64,000 nt of DNA from Nitrospira sp. CG24B (GTDB lineage: Bacteria; Nitrospirota; Nitrospiria; Nitrospirales; Nitrospiraceae), in the NCBI GenBank assembly GCA_002869845.2, contig NEWS02000004.1, positions 911,615-975,614 of the forward strand, in the 5' to 3' direction. A program made the translations under genes and the position numbers. Shown here in pieces: positions 51,036 through 61,299 of the stretch (its first letter is position 1; each line of letters begins with the position of its first letter). The notes beneath the pieces were generated by a model. The model was not told where the DNA came from, did no database searches, and saw only the letters and a program-made list of their open reading frames with translations.

Positions 51036-52847
51036 TTAGGCTGGAACTGTTTGAGAGGAGGATTGCAACAGAATCTGATCAATTTCCGGTGCGTCGAGCA
51101 CTTCTTTTTCAAGTAATGCCTCAGCCAACGCCTTTAGACTCGTCATTTGCTCGGTCAGCACACGCTTTGCACGCTCATAATTTTCCGTGACTAATCGCTT
51201 AATCTCCAAGTCGATTTCAAGCGCAACTTGATCACTGACATCTCGTTTCGTAGCAAAATCTCGTCCGAGAAATACAGAATCTTCCTTTTGTCCAAAGGTC
51301 AAGGGCCCCAACTTCTCGCTCATACCCCACTCGCATACCATCTTGCGGGCAAGGTCCGTCGCACGTTCAAGATCGTTACCGGCTCCGGTTGTGACATGTT
51401 TGAATACAAGCTCTTCAGCGACACGTCCACCCATCAGAATAGCTAAGGTATTGTAGAGAAATTCTTTGGAGAAGTTGTGTCGATCATCTGTCGGCAGCTG
51501 CATCGTCACGCCCAAAGCCCGTCCTCTTGGAATAATCGTGACCTTATGAACAGGGTCCGTCCCCGGTATGAGCTTCGCCATCAATGCGTGGCCGGCTTCG
51601 TGGTAGGCAGTAATTCTCTTTTCTTCATCGGTGAGAATCATGCTCTTCCGTTCAGCCCCCATCATCACCTTATCTTTCGCCATCTCGAAGTCTATATTTT
51701 CGACTTCCTTCTTGTTCTGGCGAGCCGCCCACAGCGCCGCTTCATTCACCAGGTTTTCCAGATCAGCGCCTGAAAATCCAGGAGTTCCTCTGGCAATCTT
51801 TTCCAATTCAACATTCGTGGCGACAGGAACTTTCTTCGTGTGGACCTTCAAGATTTCAGATCGGCCCTTGAGGTCCGGGCGATTGACCATCACCTGTCTA
51901 TCAAAGCGTCCAGGTCTCAGCAAAGCCGGGTCGAGAACATCAGGACGATTGGTCGCCGCGACCAGAATGACTCCCTCGGTCGTGTCAAAGCCGTCCATTT
52001 CGACAAGCAACTGATTGAGCGTTTGTTCACGTTCATCATGCCCACCGCCGAGACCTGCGCCCCGCAAACGGCCCACCGCATCAATTTCATCAATAAAAAT
52101 AATACAAGGGGCATGCTTCTTCCCTTGTTCAAACAAATCCCTGACTCGCGAGGCTCCAACGCCTACAAACATCTCTACAAAATCAGATCCGCTAATACTG
52201 AAGAACGGCACTCCGGCTTCTCCGGCTATTGCCTTCGCAAGCAAGGTTTTTCCTGTTCCCGGAGGGCCGACGACCAGCACGCCCTTCGGTATGCGCCCAC
52301 CAAGCTTCTGAAACTTACGAGGATCTTTCAGGAACTCAATGATTTCAAGAACTTCTTCTTTTGCTTCATCAACGCCAGCGACGTCTGAAAACGTGATCTT
52401 CTTTCGTTCCTCCGTCAGCATGCGGGCGCGACTCTTTCCGAATGACAGAGCCTTGTTCCCCCCAATTTGCATCTGACGCATCAGGAAAAACCAGAGACCA
52501 AGAAACAGGATAAATGGTCCCCACGTCACCAGGAACGTGATATACCACGGACTCTCATCCGGTGGTTTCACCTCAATCTGAACATCCTTCTCACGAAGGA
52601 CCTTCACAAACTCAGGGTAATCAGCTGAATAGGTACGGATGCGAGTTTTGTCCTTCAGGACCCCGCTGATGTGATTACCCTTAATGATGACTTTTTCAAA
52701 ATCACCCTTGTCGAGCTTTGCCATAAAATCGCTGAATATCACTTCTTCTTCAGGCGCGTGAGTCGGCACACTGAACAGATTGAACAGGAGAATCATGAAC
52801 AAGCCGACCACCACCCAGAAAAGCAGGTTCTTGACCCGGGAATTCAT
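51036..52847 (-). CDS. ftsH: ATP-dependent zinc metalloprotease FtsH
   Basis: Membrane-bound AAA+ protease that degrades misfolded membrane and short-lived cytosolic proteins. The 603-residue protein starts [18 protein letters not shown] (TM1), has a periplasmic loop, TM2 ([19 protein letters not shown]), AAA motor with Walker A GPPGTGKT and Walker [36 protein letters not shown] and zinc-site HEAGH. AAGGAG sits seven bases before ATG at 52847. Its promoter seems to lie in the gap before hpt. Confidence 0.97.
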   Translation of the reverse strand: MNSRVKNLLFWVVVGLFMILLFNLFSVPTHAPEEEVIFSDFMAKLDKGDFEKVIIKGNHISGVLKDKTRIRTYSADYPEFVKVLREKDVQIEVKPPDESPWYITFLVTWGPFILFLGLWFFLMRQMQIGGNKALSFGKSRARMLTEERKKITFSDVAGVDEAKEEVLEIIEFLKDPRKFQKLGGRIPKGVLVVGPPGTGKTLLAKAIAGEAGVPFFSISGSDFVEMFVGVGASRVRDLFEQGKKHAPCIIFIDEIDAVGRLRGAGLGGGHDEREQTLNQLLVEMDGFDTTEGVILVAATNRPDVLDPALLRPGRFDRQVMVNRPDLKGRSEILKVHTKKVPVATNVELEKIARGTPGFSGADLENLVNEAALWAARQNKKEVENIDFEMAKDKVMMGAERKSMILTDEEKRITAYHEAGHALMAKLIPGTDPVHKVTIIPRGRALGVTMQLPTDDRHNFSKEFLYNTLAILMGGRVAEELVFKHVTTGAGNDLERATDLARKMVCEWGMSEKLGPLTFGQKEDSVFLGRDFATKRDVSDQVALEIDLEIKRLVTENYERAKRVLTEQMTSLKALAEALLEKEVLDAPEIDQILLQSSSQTVPA

Positions 52848-52899
52848 CCAGTTCTCCTTCGCGATAGCATTGGAGGCCACATATGTAGAAACCGTGGTG

Positions 52900-52929
52900 A
52901 TGTTAACATAGCCCTGCGCAAATTGCCAA
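52900..52929 (-). promoter_or_regulatory. Probable promoter for ftsH
   Basis: Minus-strand TTGGCA (52924-52929) and TAACAT (52900-52905), 18 bases apart, match consensus at 9 of 12 positions. Transcription would begin about 45 bases before the ftsH ATG. This would let ftsH be expressed independently of the upstream haem operon. Confidence 0.45.
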
Positions 52930-52946
52930 CAGCTCGTGAGAAAACT

Positions 52947-53489
52947 CTACTCCTCTTGCTGGTTGAGCTGGTCGAGAACGGCGAGGTATGGAAGGTTCCG
53001 GTACTGTTGTTGGTAATCAAGTCCGTACCCAACGACGTACTGGTCCGGAATTCTGAACCCAATATACTGCAACGGGACATCAACGATGCGGCGTTCTGGC
53101 TTACTCAGCAAGGTGCAGACCTTGATGCTTCTCGGTTTCTGCTTGGCCAGCGCCTTGATAAGATATTGAACTGTTAATCCCGAATCGACGATATCCTCAA
53201 CCAGTAGCACATCTCTATTCTTGATCTTTTCGGTCAGCTCGGTCACGAGCTTGACCTTCCCGGACGTCTTCGCTTGCGTTCCGTAGCTCGTCACGATGAT
53301 GAAATCGACCTGCACTGGAATTCGAATCGCTCGTGCCAAATCGGCAAAAAACGCATAGGCCCCCTTGAGCACACCGACAAGCACGAGGTCCTTGCCGGCA
53401 TAGTCGGCGCTGATCTGTCGTCCCAGCTCACGGATGCGGCTTCGCATCTGCTCTTGGGTCACGATCGGACGTCCAAACATACGTTCCAT
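52947..53489 (-). CDS. hpt: Hypoxanthine phosphoribosyltransferase
   Basis: Purine salvage: adds 5-phosphoribose to hypoxanthine or guanine. The 180-residue protein starts MERMFGRPIVTQEQMRSR, has GVLKGAYAFFADLAR and the PRPP-binding motif VLLVEDIVDSGLTVQYL, then the base-binding IGFRIPDQYVVGYGLDY. AAGGAA stands ahead of the start; the longer frame extends into tilS. The tilS-hpt-ftsH order is common in bacteria. It starts inside the 3' end of tilS by coordinates 53489 versus 53509, leaving a 19-base gap. Confidence 0.94.
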   Translation of the reverse strand: MERMFGRPIVTQEQMRSRIRELGRQISADYAGKDLVLVGVLKGAYAFFADLARAIRIPVQVDFIIVTSYGTQAKTSGKVKLVTELTEKIKNRDVLLVEDIVDSGLTVQYLIKALAKQKPRSIKVCTLLSKPERRIVDVPLQYIGFRIPDQYVVGYGLDYQQQYRNLPYLAVLDQLNQQEE

Positions 53490-53508
53490 CTCACTCAGTT
53501 CCTTCCGT

Positions 53509-54984
53509 TCACGATAGATCTTCGCACGTGAAGACCAGACAGAGTTTCGTGGTAGCAGTGGACGCCCAGCGTTCATCCTGTCGATAGCCAACGACCCACA
53601 GGATTCCCTCGGGAGCCATCACCAGGGGAATGCGCGATCGGACTGCAATCGGGATCTTCAGATCCATAAAAAAATCCTGGAGCTTCTTTGACTGCCCTCC
53701 CATGCCAGAGGGATGAAATCGATCTCCCGGCAACCAATTCCGTACCATCAGTGGCCGAGACACCTGATCGGCATCCACCAGAATCCGACCTTTTGCGAGA
53801 GGAGCACCCAGCTGGCTACCTGCCTGCTGTTGTACCTGAAGTCGTTGACCCGTTCCAGACCATAGAAGCTCTCCAGGTACAGATAAGAATTCCTGACAGC
53901 TGCCATGCGGTTGTCCAACATGGGAGATCGCTCGTGCTTGAAGCGGAACAAACCGTAGATGGCGATCACTGACAACAAGGTGCCCTCCCTTCACATCGAG
54001 ACGTGAACCAGATTCCCTCTTTGAGGCCAGGCGAATAATGCGATCAACCGTTCGGAGACTGGGGGAGTAAGATTGGTCATCAGACTGCCGAAAGAGGTTT
54101 CGGATACAACGCCGTTGAAGGGATACTGGAAGTTCCAGAAGAGACACCCGATCGATCGTCCAGCTTCCGTCGGATGCTCGTGCCATAGCAGAAGAGGAGA
54201 GGGCGGTACTCTGCTGATCCAGATAGCGATCGTCTTCCCTGCAGATCTCTGCGAGCCTACAGAGCGCATTGACGCTCGATGGGGCCAGCTGAGTCAGAAC
54301 AGGAATGATCTCCCTCCTTACTCGGTTTCGCAGGTAATACGGTTTGACATTGCTGGAGTCCTCACGAAAGGACAAGCCCGCCTTGCACAGATACGCCAGA
54401 ATCTCCTGCCGCGTCGTCTCATACAAAGGTCGAATCACATGGTGATCCCGGAACGCTGGCATGCCGGACAGACCGGTCAATCCTGCACCACGAAGCATCC
54501 AGAGCACGACGGTCTCCGCTTGGTCGTTTGCCGTATGGCCCACGGCAATGCGATCGGCCCCACATTGCTCAGCAATCTCCTGCATCACACGATAGCGGAG
54601 GTCACGGGCCACAGCCTGCAAGGATGCCCTGCGCCTTTCGATCTGCAATCCAACCCGTCGAACATGGAGAGACACTCCGAGCTCTTGGCAAAGCGACTCT
54701 ACAAATTGTTGGTCCCCCTCGGACTCATCCCCTCGCAATCCATAGTTGCAATGAACGGCTGACAGGGTCAACGCCCAACTTGACCGGAGATGAGAGAGGA
54801 TCGATAACAATGCGACGGAGTCCGGGCCACCCGAGATGGCGACCACTATATGCTGTCCGTGTTGAAAAAGGCTTCTGGACCGAATCGTTCGAACCACCCG
54901 ATGTACTAGCGGAAGCCAGGCCATTGTATTGATAGATCTGCTTAAGACCGGTTGCAAGGACTCATCGCTTTCCGATTGTTTCAT
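53509..54984 (-). CDS. tilS: tRNA(Ile)-lysidine synthase
   Basis: Changes C34 of tRNA(Ile) CAU anticodon to lysidine, so that it reads AUA. The 491-residue protein carries the PP-loop HIVVAISGGPDSVALLSIL, HCNYGLRGDESEGDQQFV, GHTANDQAETVVLWMLRGAGLTG-type motif and NxRxxxxR in YYLRNRVRREIIPVL. A C-terminal TilS substrate domain follows (RNWLPGDRFHPSGMGGQSKKLQDFF). The ATG at 54984 overlaps ribF by 23 bases; ATG at 54924 is the alternative. Confidence 0.94.
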   Translation of the reverse strand: MKQSESDESLQPVLSRSINTMAWLPLVHRVVRTIRSRSLFQHGQHIVVAISGGPDSVALLSILSHLRSSWALTLSAVHCNYGLRGDESEGDQQFVESLCQELGVSLHVRRVGLQIERRRASLQAVARDLRYRVMQEIAEQCGADRIAVGHTANDQAETVVLWMLRGAGLTGLSGMPAFRDHHVIRPLYETTRQEILAYLCKAGLSFREDSSNVKPYYLRNRVRREIIPVLTQLAPSSVNALCRLAEICREDDRYLDQQSTALSSSAMARASDGSWTIDRVSLLELPVSLQRRCIRNLFRQSDDQSYSPSLRTVDRIIRLASKRESGSRLDVKGGHLVVSDRHLRFVPLQARAISHVGQPHGSCQEFLSVPGELLWSGTGQRLQVQQQAGSQLGAPLAKGRILVDADQVSRPLMVRNWLPGDRFHPSGMGGQSKKLQDFFMDLKIPIAVRSRIPLVMAPEGILWVVGYRQDERWASTATTKLCLVFTCEDLS

Positions 54985-55909
54985 GATATCGCCGGAGGAT
55001 GCCCCTCGCAGAATCCACGTCGGACGCGATCTGTCGGCTCAACGCTTCTCCACTAGTAAACTGTGCGTCGCCTCGGATACGACCGATAAACTCAACCGTG
55101 AGCGTGCGTCCATACAGCTCGTGGGTCCCATCCAGGATGGAAACTTCCAGTCCCCGCTCATCACCATCAAAGGTCGGTCTCGTGCCGATATAGGCGACGG
55201 AATCATACCGTTCCTGATTTAGAATCGTGACGGAAGCATAAATCCCGTCAGCCGGAACCACGCGGTCTGGAGGCAGTCGAAGATTCGCAGTCGGACATCC
55301 AAGCGTTCGCCCCCTCCCCTCACCAGAAGTTACAACTCCGCTCAGCGCATAGTATCGGCCGAGTAAGACAGCCGCTTGATCGACATGTCCGGCGTCGATA
55401 AGCCGTCTGATTCTCGTCGAGCTGACCACTCCTCCATCGATCATCACCGGAGGAGTCGGATGGACGACAAAACCGAATTGTTTGCCGAGCGTGATCAAAT
55501 CACCGATCTGCCCTACTCGTTTATGTCCAAAGGCAAAATGTTGTCCGACAAAGATTTCTTTGAGTCCGAGCCCTTTGGACAGCACCTGCTCGGCGAACAT
55601 CTCCGGAGAGAAGGCGGCAAATGCGTGAGTGAACTCCAGGGAGACCACGTCATCAATCCCCGCTTGCTCGAAACGAGTACGTTTCTCTTCCGCGCTCGTC
55701 AAGAATCGTAGATCAACGTGAGGCGCAAGAATTTTGACTGGGTGAGGATCGAACGTCAGGACGACAGCGGTTCCCCGAGCAGCGCGAGCCGTCTCAACCA
55801 CCCGTTTCAAGAGCGTATGATGACCGAGATGATGCCCATCGAAATTCCCGATGGTTCCCACTGGATACGACCGCACGACCTCATCCGAATATCCGCGGGT
55901 CACGTTCAT
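54962..55909 (-). CDS. ribF: Bifunctional riboflavin kinase / FAD synthetase
   Basis: Phosphorylates riboflavin to FMN and then adenylates it to FAD. The 315-residue protein has the nucleotidylyltransferase part (TIGNFDGHHLGHHTLL, LTFDPHPVKIL, FVGQHFAFGHKRVG, VSSTRIRRLI) followed by the flavokinase domain (GRTLGCPTANLRL, DGIYASVTIL, LEVSILDGTHELYGRTLTVEFIGRIR). Starts six bases after hemB. Confidence 0.95.
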   Translation of the reverse strand: MNVTRGYSDEVVRSYPVGTIGNFDGHHLGHHTLLKRVVETARAARGTAVVLTFDPHPVKILAPHVDLRFLTSAEEKRTRFEQAGIDDVVSLEFTHAFAAFSPEMFAEQVLSKGLGLKEIFVGQHFAFGHKRVGQIGDLITLGKQFGFVVHPTPPVMIDGGVVSSTRIRRLIDAGHVDQAAVLLGRYYALSGVVTSGEGRGRTLGCPTANLRLPPDRVVPADGIYASVTILNQERYDSVAYIGTRPTFDGDERGLEVSILDGTHELYGRTLTVEFIGRIRGDAQFTSGEALSRQIASDVDSARGILRRYHETIGKR

Positions 55910-55915
55910 CGTCGG

Positions 55916-56887
55916 TCAATGGAGCAGCTTGACAGCGTCTTTGGCAAAGTACGACAGGATCAGATCGGCTCCTGCCCGTTTGATTGCCAACAGCGATTCC
56001 ATCATGGCCCGTGACTCATCGAGCCACCCCGCCTTTGCTGCCGCCTTAATCATACTGTACTCACCGCTCACCTGATACGCCGCGAGAGGGAGGAGTGTAC
56101 GAGCGCGGGCCAGCGCAATGATGTCCAGATACGGCAATGCCGGTTTGACCATGACGATATCGGCACCTTCTTCGATATCGAGATCAATCTCGCGAAGCGC
56201 TTCACGCGCATTCGCCGGGTCCATCTGATAGGACTGTCGGTCGCCAAATTGAGGACTGGAAAACGCCGCGTCGCGAAACGGGGCATAGAAACAAGAGGAA
56301 AACTTGGCCGCATAGGCCAGGATCGGCAGCTCAGAGAACCCGGAGCGATCTAATTCGCGTCGGATCGCAGCGACACGACCATCCATCATATCCGACGGCG
56401 CGACCATATCGGCTCCAGCCTCAGCATGGGTGCGGGCCATCACCGTGAGGCATTCGAGCGTCTCATCATTGAGAACTTTTCCATCTTTGACGATTCCGCA
56501 ATGTCCATGGTCGGTATACTCGTCGATACAGACATCTGTGATCACAAGCAATCCCGGCACCTGTTGTTTGACGGCTCTGATCGCCCGCTGCACAATCCCG
56601 TTTGGGTCCCATCCGGAACTGCCGCGCTCGTCTTTGCGCGCTGGAATGCCGAAAAGAATGATGGCCGGAATCCCTAAGGCCAGAATCTCTCCCGCTTCTT
56701 TGACCAATACATCGATGGAGAGCCGAAATTGGCCGGGCATCGACGCAATCTCTTCACGGCGACCCTGTCCCTCGACCACAAACAGCGGATAGATAAAATC
56801 TGACGGAGACAGCGTCGTTTCACGTACCATTCGACGCAACGATTCATGTTGCCGCAGACGTCGGAGGCGCTGGATCGGAAACCCCAT
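55916..56887 (-). CDS. hemB: Porphobilinogen synthase (delta-aminolaevulinic acid dehydratase)
   Basis: Condenses two 5-aminolaevulinate molecules to porphobilinogen. The 323-residue protein has two active-site Lys segments: [19 protein letters not shown] and [16 protein letters not shown]. The metal region [14 protein letters not shown] keeps two of the three Cys of zinc enzymes and replaces the middle one with Asp. AAGGTGG stands before the ATG. It is in the haem operon after hemA, hemC and cobA/hemD. Confidence 0.96.
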   Translation of the reverse strand: MGFPIQRLRRLRQHESLRRMVRETTLSPSDFIYPLFVVEGQGRREEIASMPGQFRLSIDVLVKEAGEILALGIPAIILFGIPARKDERGSSGWDPNGIVQRAIRAVKQQVPGLLVITDVCIDEYTDHGHCGIVKDGKVLNDETLECLTVMARTHAEAGADMVAPSDMMDGRVAAIRRELDRSGFSELPILAYAAKFSSCFYAPFRDAAFSSPQFGDRQSYQMDPANAREALREIDLDIEEGADIVMVKPALPYLDIIALARARTLLPLAAYQVSGEYSMIKAAAKAGWLDESRAMMESLLAIKRAGADLILSYFAKDAVKLLH

Positions 56888-56895
56888 GACCCACC

Positions 56896-57288
56896 TTACT
56901 TTCGTGGAAGGTTCGTCAAGAATACGACCAGGTCGCGGACAGAGATGAGCCCGACCAGCGCGCCCTCGCGTGTCACCCCTAAATGACGAAGATGGGATTT
57001 CGCCATGAGATCGTTGGCATCCAAGATTGTCTTGCTCTCCTCGATCGTCGTGATCGGCGCGGACATAATTTGCTCGACCGTGGTCTTCGTGGCATCTGTC
57101 CCGGCCGCCACTACCCGGCGCATCATGTCCGTGTCCGTGATGATGCCGATGATCTCACGGTCGTTGGTCACGAACAAACTACCGATCCCGCGATCGCGCA
57201 TAATGCGCGCGGCCGTTTGTGTATCGGTATCACGAGGCACCGTCACGAACTTTTCTCGTGGAATCATGAACGACTTTACAGGAACCAT
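56896..57288 (-). CDS. CBS-domain-pair protein
   Basis: A 130-residue protein consisting of two CBS domains ([42 protein letters not shown]), a Bateman module that binds adenosyl ligands. It has no other domain. It is in the haem operon between cobA/hemD and hemB, so a regulatory sensing role is possible but not shown. AAGGAGG lies ahead of ATG 57288, fixing the start. Confidence 0.85.
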   Translation of the reverse strand: MVPVKSFMIPREKFVTVPRDTDTQTAARIMRDRGIGSLFVTNDREIIGIITDTDMMRRVVAAGTDATKTTVEQIMSAPITTIEESKTILDANDLMAKSHLRHLGVTREGALVGLISVRDLVVFLTNLPRK

Positions 57289-57337
57289 CTCACTCTCCCT
57301 CCTTGTATAAGGCCATCGCACATGGTGCGTGCGTTCA

Positions 57338-58900
57338 TTACTGCAGCGCTCCCGTGGCAACCTGCTCACGGCTTTCATACTGGTGGACGATCGCATCCAC
57401 CAGTGCGGGAATCGTATTCTCATCCGGCATGATCGAGACCGTCAAACCATATTCCTCCGCGGTCTTGGCCGTGATAGGTCCGATGCAAGCGATCATGACG
57501 GATTGCACGAGCGGCTTCACCGCTTCCGCACCCCCGAGCATCGTCACAAAGTTGCGGACCGTGGAAGAGCTCGTAAACGTGACCACATGAATCCGATGAT
57601 CCATAAGCTCCTGCCGCCACCCCCCGGAATCCTGTTCTGGCGTGAGCGTTCGGTACACAGGGATGACATCGACATGCGCCCCAGCGGCACGAAGTTCCTC
57701 CGGCAAAAGCTCTCTGGCCACTTCGGCCCGAGGGATCAGGATACGAGTGTTTTTTACATTCTGCCGACTCAGTGTGGCTAACACTCCTTCTGCCTGATAT
57801 TCTGCAGGAACCACATCGGCTTTGACCCCAAACTTTTCCAATTCCTGAGCCGTGCGTGGCCCAATACAGCACAGCTGCCGTCCGGCTAAGCAGCGTGAAT
57901 CGAGCCCGCGAGTGAACAGCCTGGTCATGAAACGGCTCACGCCGTTGACGCTGGTAAAAATAATCCAATCGTACGTCCGGATCTCGGAAATTGCGTGGTC
58001 CACAGGCGCCCAGTCTGGAGGGGGAACGATCGTGATCGTCGGAGCCTCGACCGGTTCAGCGCCATAGCTGGCCAAGCGGGTCGCCAACTCACCAGCCTGT
58101 TCTTTCGCGCGCGTCATGAGCACCCGTTTGCCAAAGAGCGGGCGCTGCTCGAACCAGTTGAGTTTCGACCGAAGTCGAACGACCTCCCCCACGACAATGA
58201 CGGTCGGCGGCTCCATTTTTTCAGCTTCGGCTTTCTCCACAATATCAGCCAATGTCCCGACAACGGTCTGCTGGGAGACTCTCGTTCCCCACCGAATGAT
58301 GGCCACGGGCGTAGACCCCGCTCGCCCTTCGGCTAACAAGGTCGCGGCAATCGTGGAAAGATTTTTCATGCCCATGAGAAAGACAACCGTCCCTTGGCTC
58401 GTCGCCAGCCTCGACCAATCCAGGGCCGTCGAAGGCTTTTCTGGATCTTCATGTCCGGTCACAATCGTCAGCGTAGACGCCAATGTTCGATGAGTCACCG
58501 GAATACCGGCATAGGCAGGGGCGGCAACCGCAGCGGTCACCCCAGGAACGATTTCGAATTCGATCTTGGCCGACGCGAGCGCTTCCGCCTCCTCTCCTCC
58601 CCGCCCAAAGACAAACGGATCGCCTCCCTTCAACCTCACAACCACGCTGCCTGCGCTGGCTCGTTCAATCAGCAGACGATTGATCGCCTCCTGCTCAGGG
58701 TATTTCCCTTTGCCTCTCCGTCCGACATATACCCGCTCTGCTTCATCTCGGGCATGAGCAAGGAGAGTGGGGTTAGCCAGATAATCGTAGAGCACCACGT
58801 CAGCCTGCTCAAGACACTCTTTTCCTCGAAGGGTCAAAAGACCAGGATCTCCCGGACCAGCTCCAACCAAATAGACCTTCCCCTTGTTTGGTCGTACCAT
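57338..58900 (-). CDS. Uroporphyrinogen-III C-methyltransferase / uroporphyrinogen-III synthase fusion
   Basis: A 520-residue bifunctional enzyme. The N-terminal CobA/SUMT half (VYLVGAGPGDPGLLTLRG, VVVRLKGGDPFVFGRGGEEAE, HRTLASTLTIVTGHE) makes precorrin-2, branching to sirohaem, haem d1 and cobalamin. The C-terminal half is HemD (GKRVLMTRAKEQAGELATRL, YDWIIFTSVNGVSRFM, CIGPRTAQEL, VTFTSSSTVRNF), which closes the tetrapyrrole ring. The fusion is common in Gram-positives and in Nitrospirota. The ATG at 58900 was chosen; a GTG at 58906 overlaps the hemC stop. Confidence 0.94.
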   Translation of the reverse strand: MVRPNKGKVYLVGAGPGDPGLLTLRGKECLEQADVVLYDYLANPTLLAHARDEAERVYVGRRGKGKYPEQEAINRLLIERASAGSVVVRLKGGDPFVFGRGGEEAEALASAKIEFEIVPGVTAAVAAPAYAGIPVTHRTLASTLTIVTGHEDPEKPSTALDWSRLATSQGTVVFLMGMKNLSTIAATLLAEGRAGSTPVAIIRWGTRVSQQTVVGTLADIVEKAEAEKMEPPTVIVVGEVVRLRSKLNWFEQRPLFGKRVLMTRAKEQAGELATRLASYGAEPVEAPTITIVPPPDWAPVDHAISEIRTYDWIIFTSVNGVSRFMTRLFTRGLDSRCLAGRQLCCIGPRTAQELEKFGVKADVVPAEYQAEGVLATLSRQNVKNTRILIPRAEVARELLPEELRAAGAHVDVIPVYRTLTPEQDSGGWRQELMDHRIHVVTFTSSSTVRNFVTMLGGAEAVKPLVQSVMIACIGPITAKTAEEYGLTVSIMPDENTIPALVDAIVHQYESREQVATGALQ

Positions 58901-58902
58901 GA

Positions 58903-59850
58903 TCACGCTGATCCGTAAATCTCCCGGAGAATTTTGTCCCCTCCCCGAGTCAGTAATCGTTCAGCTAATTGAATACCAAGAACGTGCGCCTGCTGACCTG
59001 TCCCCTCAATCTGGTCGCGAAGGACGGTCTTCCCATCAACACTGGCGACAAGCCCATCCAAGACCAACCGCTCACCGGACAGGGTTGCGTAGGCTGCGAT
59101 GGGCACCTGACAGCCTCCTTCTAGGCGGCACAAGAAGGCCCGCTCTGCGGTCACGGTCGTATGGGTGGTTTGATGATTGAGTCGGGATAAGACGGAACGC
59201 ACGAATGCATCACTCGTCCGACCTTCGATCCCAAGGGCTCCTTGTCCGATTGCAGGCAGACTGAGGATGGGAGAAAGATATTCCGTGATGGTCTGAGCCC
59301 ACCCTAACCGATGCAGACCAGCAGCGGCCAAGACGATGGCATCGAACTGGCCCTCTTTGAGTTTCTTTAATCGTGTATCCAGGTTCCCGCGCAGCATCGC
59401 GATTTTCAGGTCTGGCCTGGCGTGTAGCAATTGCGCCTGGCGTCGAAGGCTTGCCGTCCCGATGCTGGCACCGAATGGAAGATCCTGGAATGCATACCCT
59501 GCACGGCAGATGAGGGCGTCACGAGCATCCTCCCGTGGAGGCACACAGAGAATCTCGAGCCCTTCGGGTAATTGTGCCGGAACGTCCTTCATGCTATGAA
59601 CAGCAAAATCGATCTCACCAGCGAGCAAGGCGTCCTCAATTTCCTTGACGAACAGGCCTTTCCCCCCGATTTTTGCCAATGGCACGTCGACAATCTTGTC
59701 GCCGGACGTCTGAATTTTCTTGAGCACAACCCGGACCTCCGGCACCACATCCTGAACCTTGGACTGAAACCATTCACTTTGGCACAGCGCCAACTTGCTC
59801 CCTCTCGTTCCCAGAACCAAGGTTGCGCGTTGGCCGTTCGGTATCGACAC
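58903..59850 (-). CDS. hemC: Hydroxymethylbilane synthase (porphobilinogen deaminase), GTG start
   Basis: Links four porphobilinogens into hydroxymethylbilane. The 315-residue protein has LVLGTRGSKLALCQSEWF, KIQTSGDKIVDVPLAKIGGKGLFVKEIEDALL, HSMKDVP, LRGNLDTRLKKL and the cofactor-binding Cys in RLEGGCQVPIAAYA. The start is GTG, just after GAGTGTCACC. Followed immediately by the cobA/hemD fusion gene. Confidence 0.95.
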   Translation of the reverse strand: MSIPNGQRATLVLGTRGSKLALCQSEWFQSKVQDVVPEVRVVLKKIQTSGDKIVDVPLAKIGGKGLFVKEIEDALLAGEIDFAVHSMKDVPAQLPEGLEILCVPPREDARDALICRAGYAFQDLPFGASIGTASLRRQAQLLHARPDLKIAMLRGNLDTRLKKLKEGQFDAIVLAAAGLHRLGWAQTITEYLSPILSLPAIGQGALGIEGRTSDAFVRSVLSRLNHQTTHTTVTAERAFLCRLEGGCQVPIAAYATLSGERLVLDGLVASVDGKTVLRDQIEGTGQQAHVLGIQLAERLLTRGGDKILREIYGSA

Positions 59851-59877
59851 GGTGACACTCTTTTCGTTACCCGCCGA

Positions 59878-61269
59878 TCAGCGGGCTCGTTTACGGACGG
59901 CTGTTTCTGAAACCGGATCCTCGGCACCCGACTCTGCAGCACTCTCAGGATGATACCGCAGCGACTCTCTAGAAGGCTCGATCTGTTGAACAGGCGCAGC
60001 CGGTTGGTCGAGAGAGAAAAATCGCCGGGCCGCTTCGACGAACGCCGGGCCGCTCGAAGAATTGACTTCGGCCTTGAGGGTGACCATCGTGCGATGAATC
60101 AATTTATTGGCAATCGATGAGGCGAGGCCTTCAACCAGGTCGCGGTCCTGAGGAGACAGATGCGGCAATCGCGCAAGCACCTTGTCGACCTCCGCCCGCT
60201 TCAGGTCGTCGACGTGGCTCCTCAGGGCGACGATCGTCGGAGTGACCTCCAAGGATTTCATCCAATCCAGCATGGTGGTCACTTCTTCCACAACCATCCG
60301 CTCGGCCTTCTCGGCCTCCTGCACGCGCCCGGCTCGGTTCTGTTCAACCCGCTGTTTGAGATCATCAATATCGAAGAGAAACGCATTGTCGACGTGGCGA
60401 ACGGCCGGATCAATATTCCGAGGAACTGAAATATCGATCAAGAACATCGGACGGTTCATGCGCTCTTCGACCGCACGGTGCACATCCTCCGCGCCGACAA
60501 GATAATGAGCCGCACCCGTCGAGACCAGCACAATATCCGCCGAGGCCATATCATCCTTGAACTGATCGAATGGAACGGCCGTCCCTCCAAATTTTGAAGC
60601 AAGATCGACCGCATGTTGTGGAGTCCTTGTCGTAATGCGCACATGCTTCACACCGTGAGCAATCAAATGGCGCGCGGCCAGTTTTGCCATTTCACCGGCA
60701 CCGACCAACAACACCGTCTTCTCGTGAAGATCTGAAAAGATCTTCTTTGCCAGCTCGACAGCGGCATAGCTGACCGAGACCGCCATTTCTGAAATTTTCG
60801 TTTCTGTCCGTACTCGCTTGGCCACCGAGATGGCCTTCTTCACGACCTTGTTCATGATCACACCGGTCGTCTTATGGGCCAGCGCGACTTCAAACGCATC
60901 CTTGAGTTGTCCCAGGATTTGAGATTCCCCGATAATCATCGAATCGAGGCTGGCTGCGACTCTGAACAAGTGACCGATCGCTCGATCGCCGGTATGCCAA
61001 TAGAGGTGAGGGGTCAACTGCTCGGAAGACAACGACAGATGGGTGTCGGCAAGAAACTCCTGAATACGTCCATAGCCGGTTTCGACGTCATCGACAACGG
61101 AGTAGACCTCGACTCGATTACAGGTCGAGAGCAGGATGCCTTCTTTGACCCCAGAGTACGAACAGAGACGAGTGAGCGCCTCGCCAAGACGGCTTTCGGG
61201 AACCGCCAGTCTCTCTCGAATCTCGACTGGAGCCGTCTTATGACTCAACCCTACGACAATCAGATGCAT
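59878..61269 (-). CDS. hemA: Glutamyl-tRNA reductase
   Basis: Reduces glutamyl-tRNA to glutamate-1-semialdehyde, the first committed step of C5-pathway tetrapyrrole synthesis. The 463-residue protein has the catalytic Cys in LLSTCNRVEVYSVV, HLFRVAASLDSMIIGESQILGQLKDAFEVA, NADPH domain VLLVGAGEMAKLAARHL and a C-terminal dimerisation helix bundle. The last 40 residues are acidic/Ala-rich. No hemL is in the window. It follows the ccsA-like gene by 30 bases, as commonly seen (hemX-hemA). Confidence 0.96.
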   Translation of the reverse strand: MHLIVVGLSHKTAPVEIRERLAVPESRLGEALTRLCSYSGVKEGILLSTCNRVEVYSVVDDVETGYGRIQEFLADTHLSLSSEQLTPHLYWHTGDRAIGHLFRVAASLDSMIIGESQILGQLKDAFEVALAHKTTGVIMNKVVKKAISVAKRVRTETKISEMAVSVSYAAVELAKKIFSDLHEKTVLLVGAGEMAKLAARHLIAHGVKHVRITTRTPQHAVDLASKFGGTAVPFDQFKDDMASADIVLVSTGAAHYLVGAEDVHRAVEERMNRPMFLIDISVPRNIDPAVRHVDNAFLFDIDDLKQRVEQNRAGRVQEAEKAERMVVEEVTTMLDWMKSLEVTPTIVALRSHVDDLKRAEVDKVLARLPHLSPQDRDLVEGLASSIANKLIHRTMVTLKAEVNSSSGPAFVEAARRFFSLDQPAAPVQQIEPSRESLRYHPESAAESGAEDPVSETAVRKRAR

Positions 61270-61299
61270 GTGACCAACAACCGCATAAGTGACCAGGCC

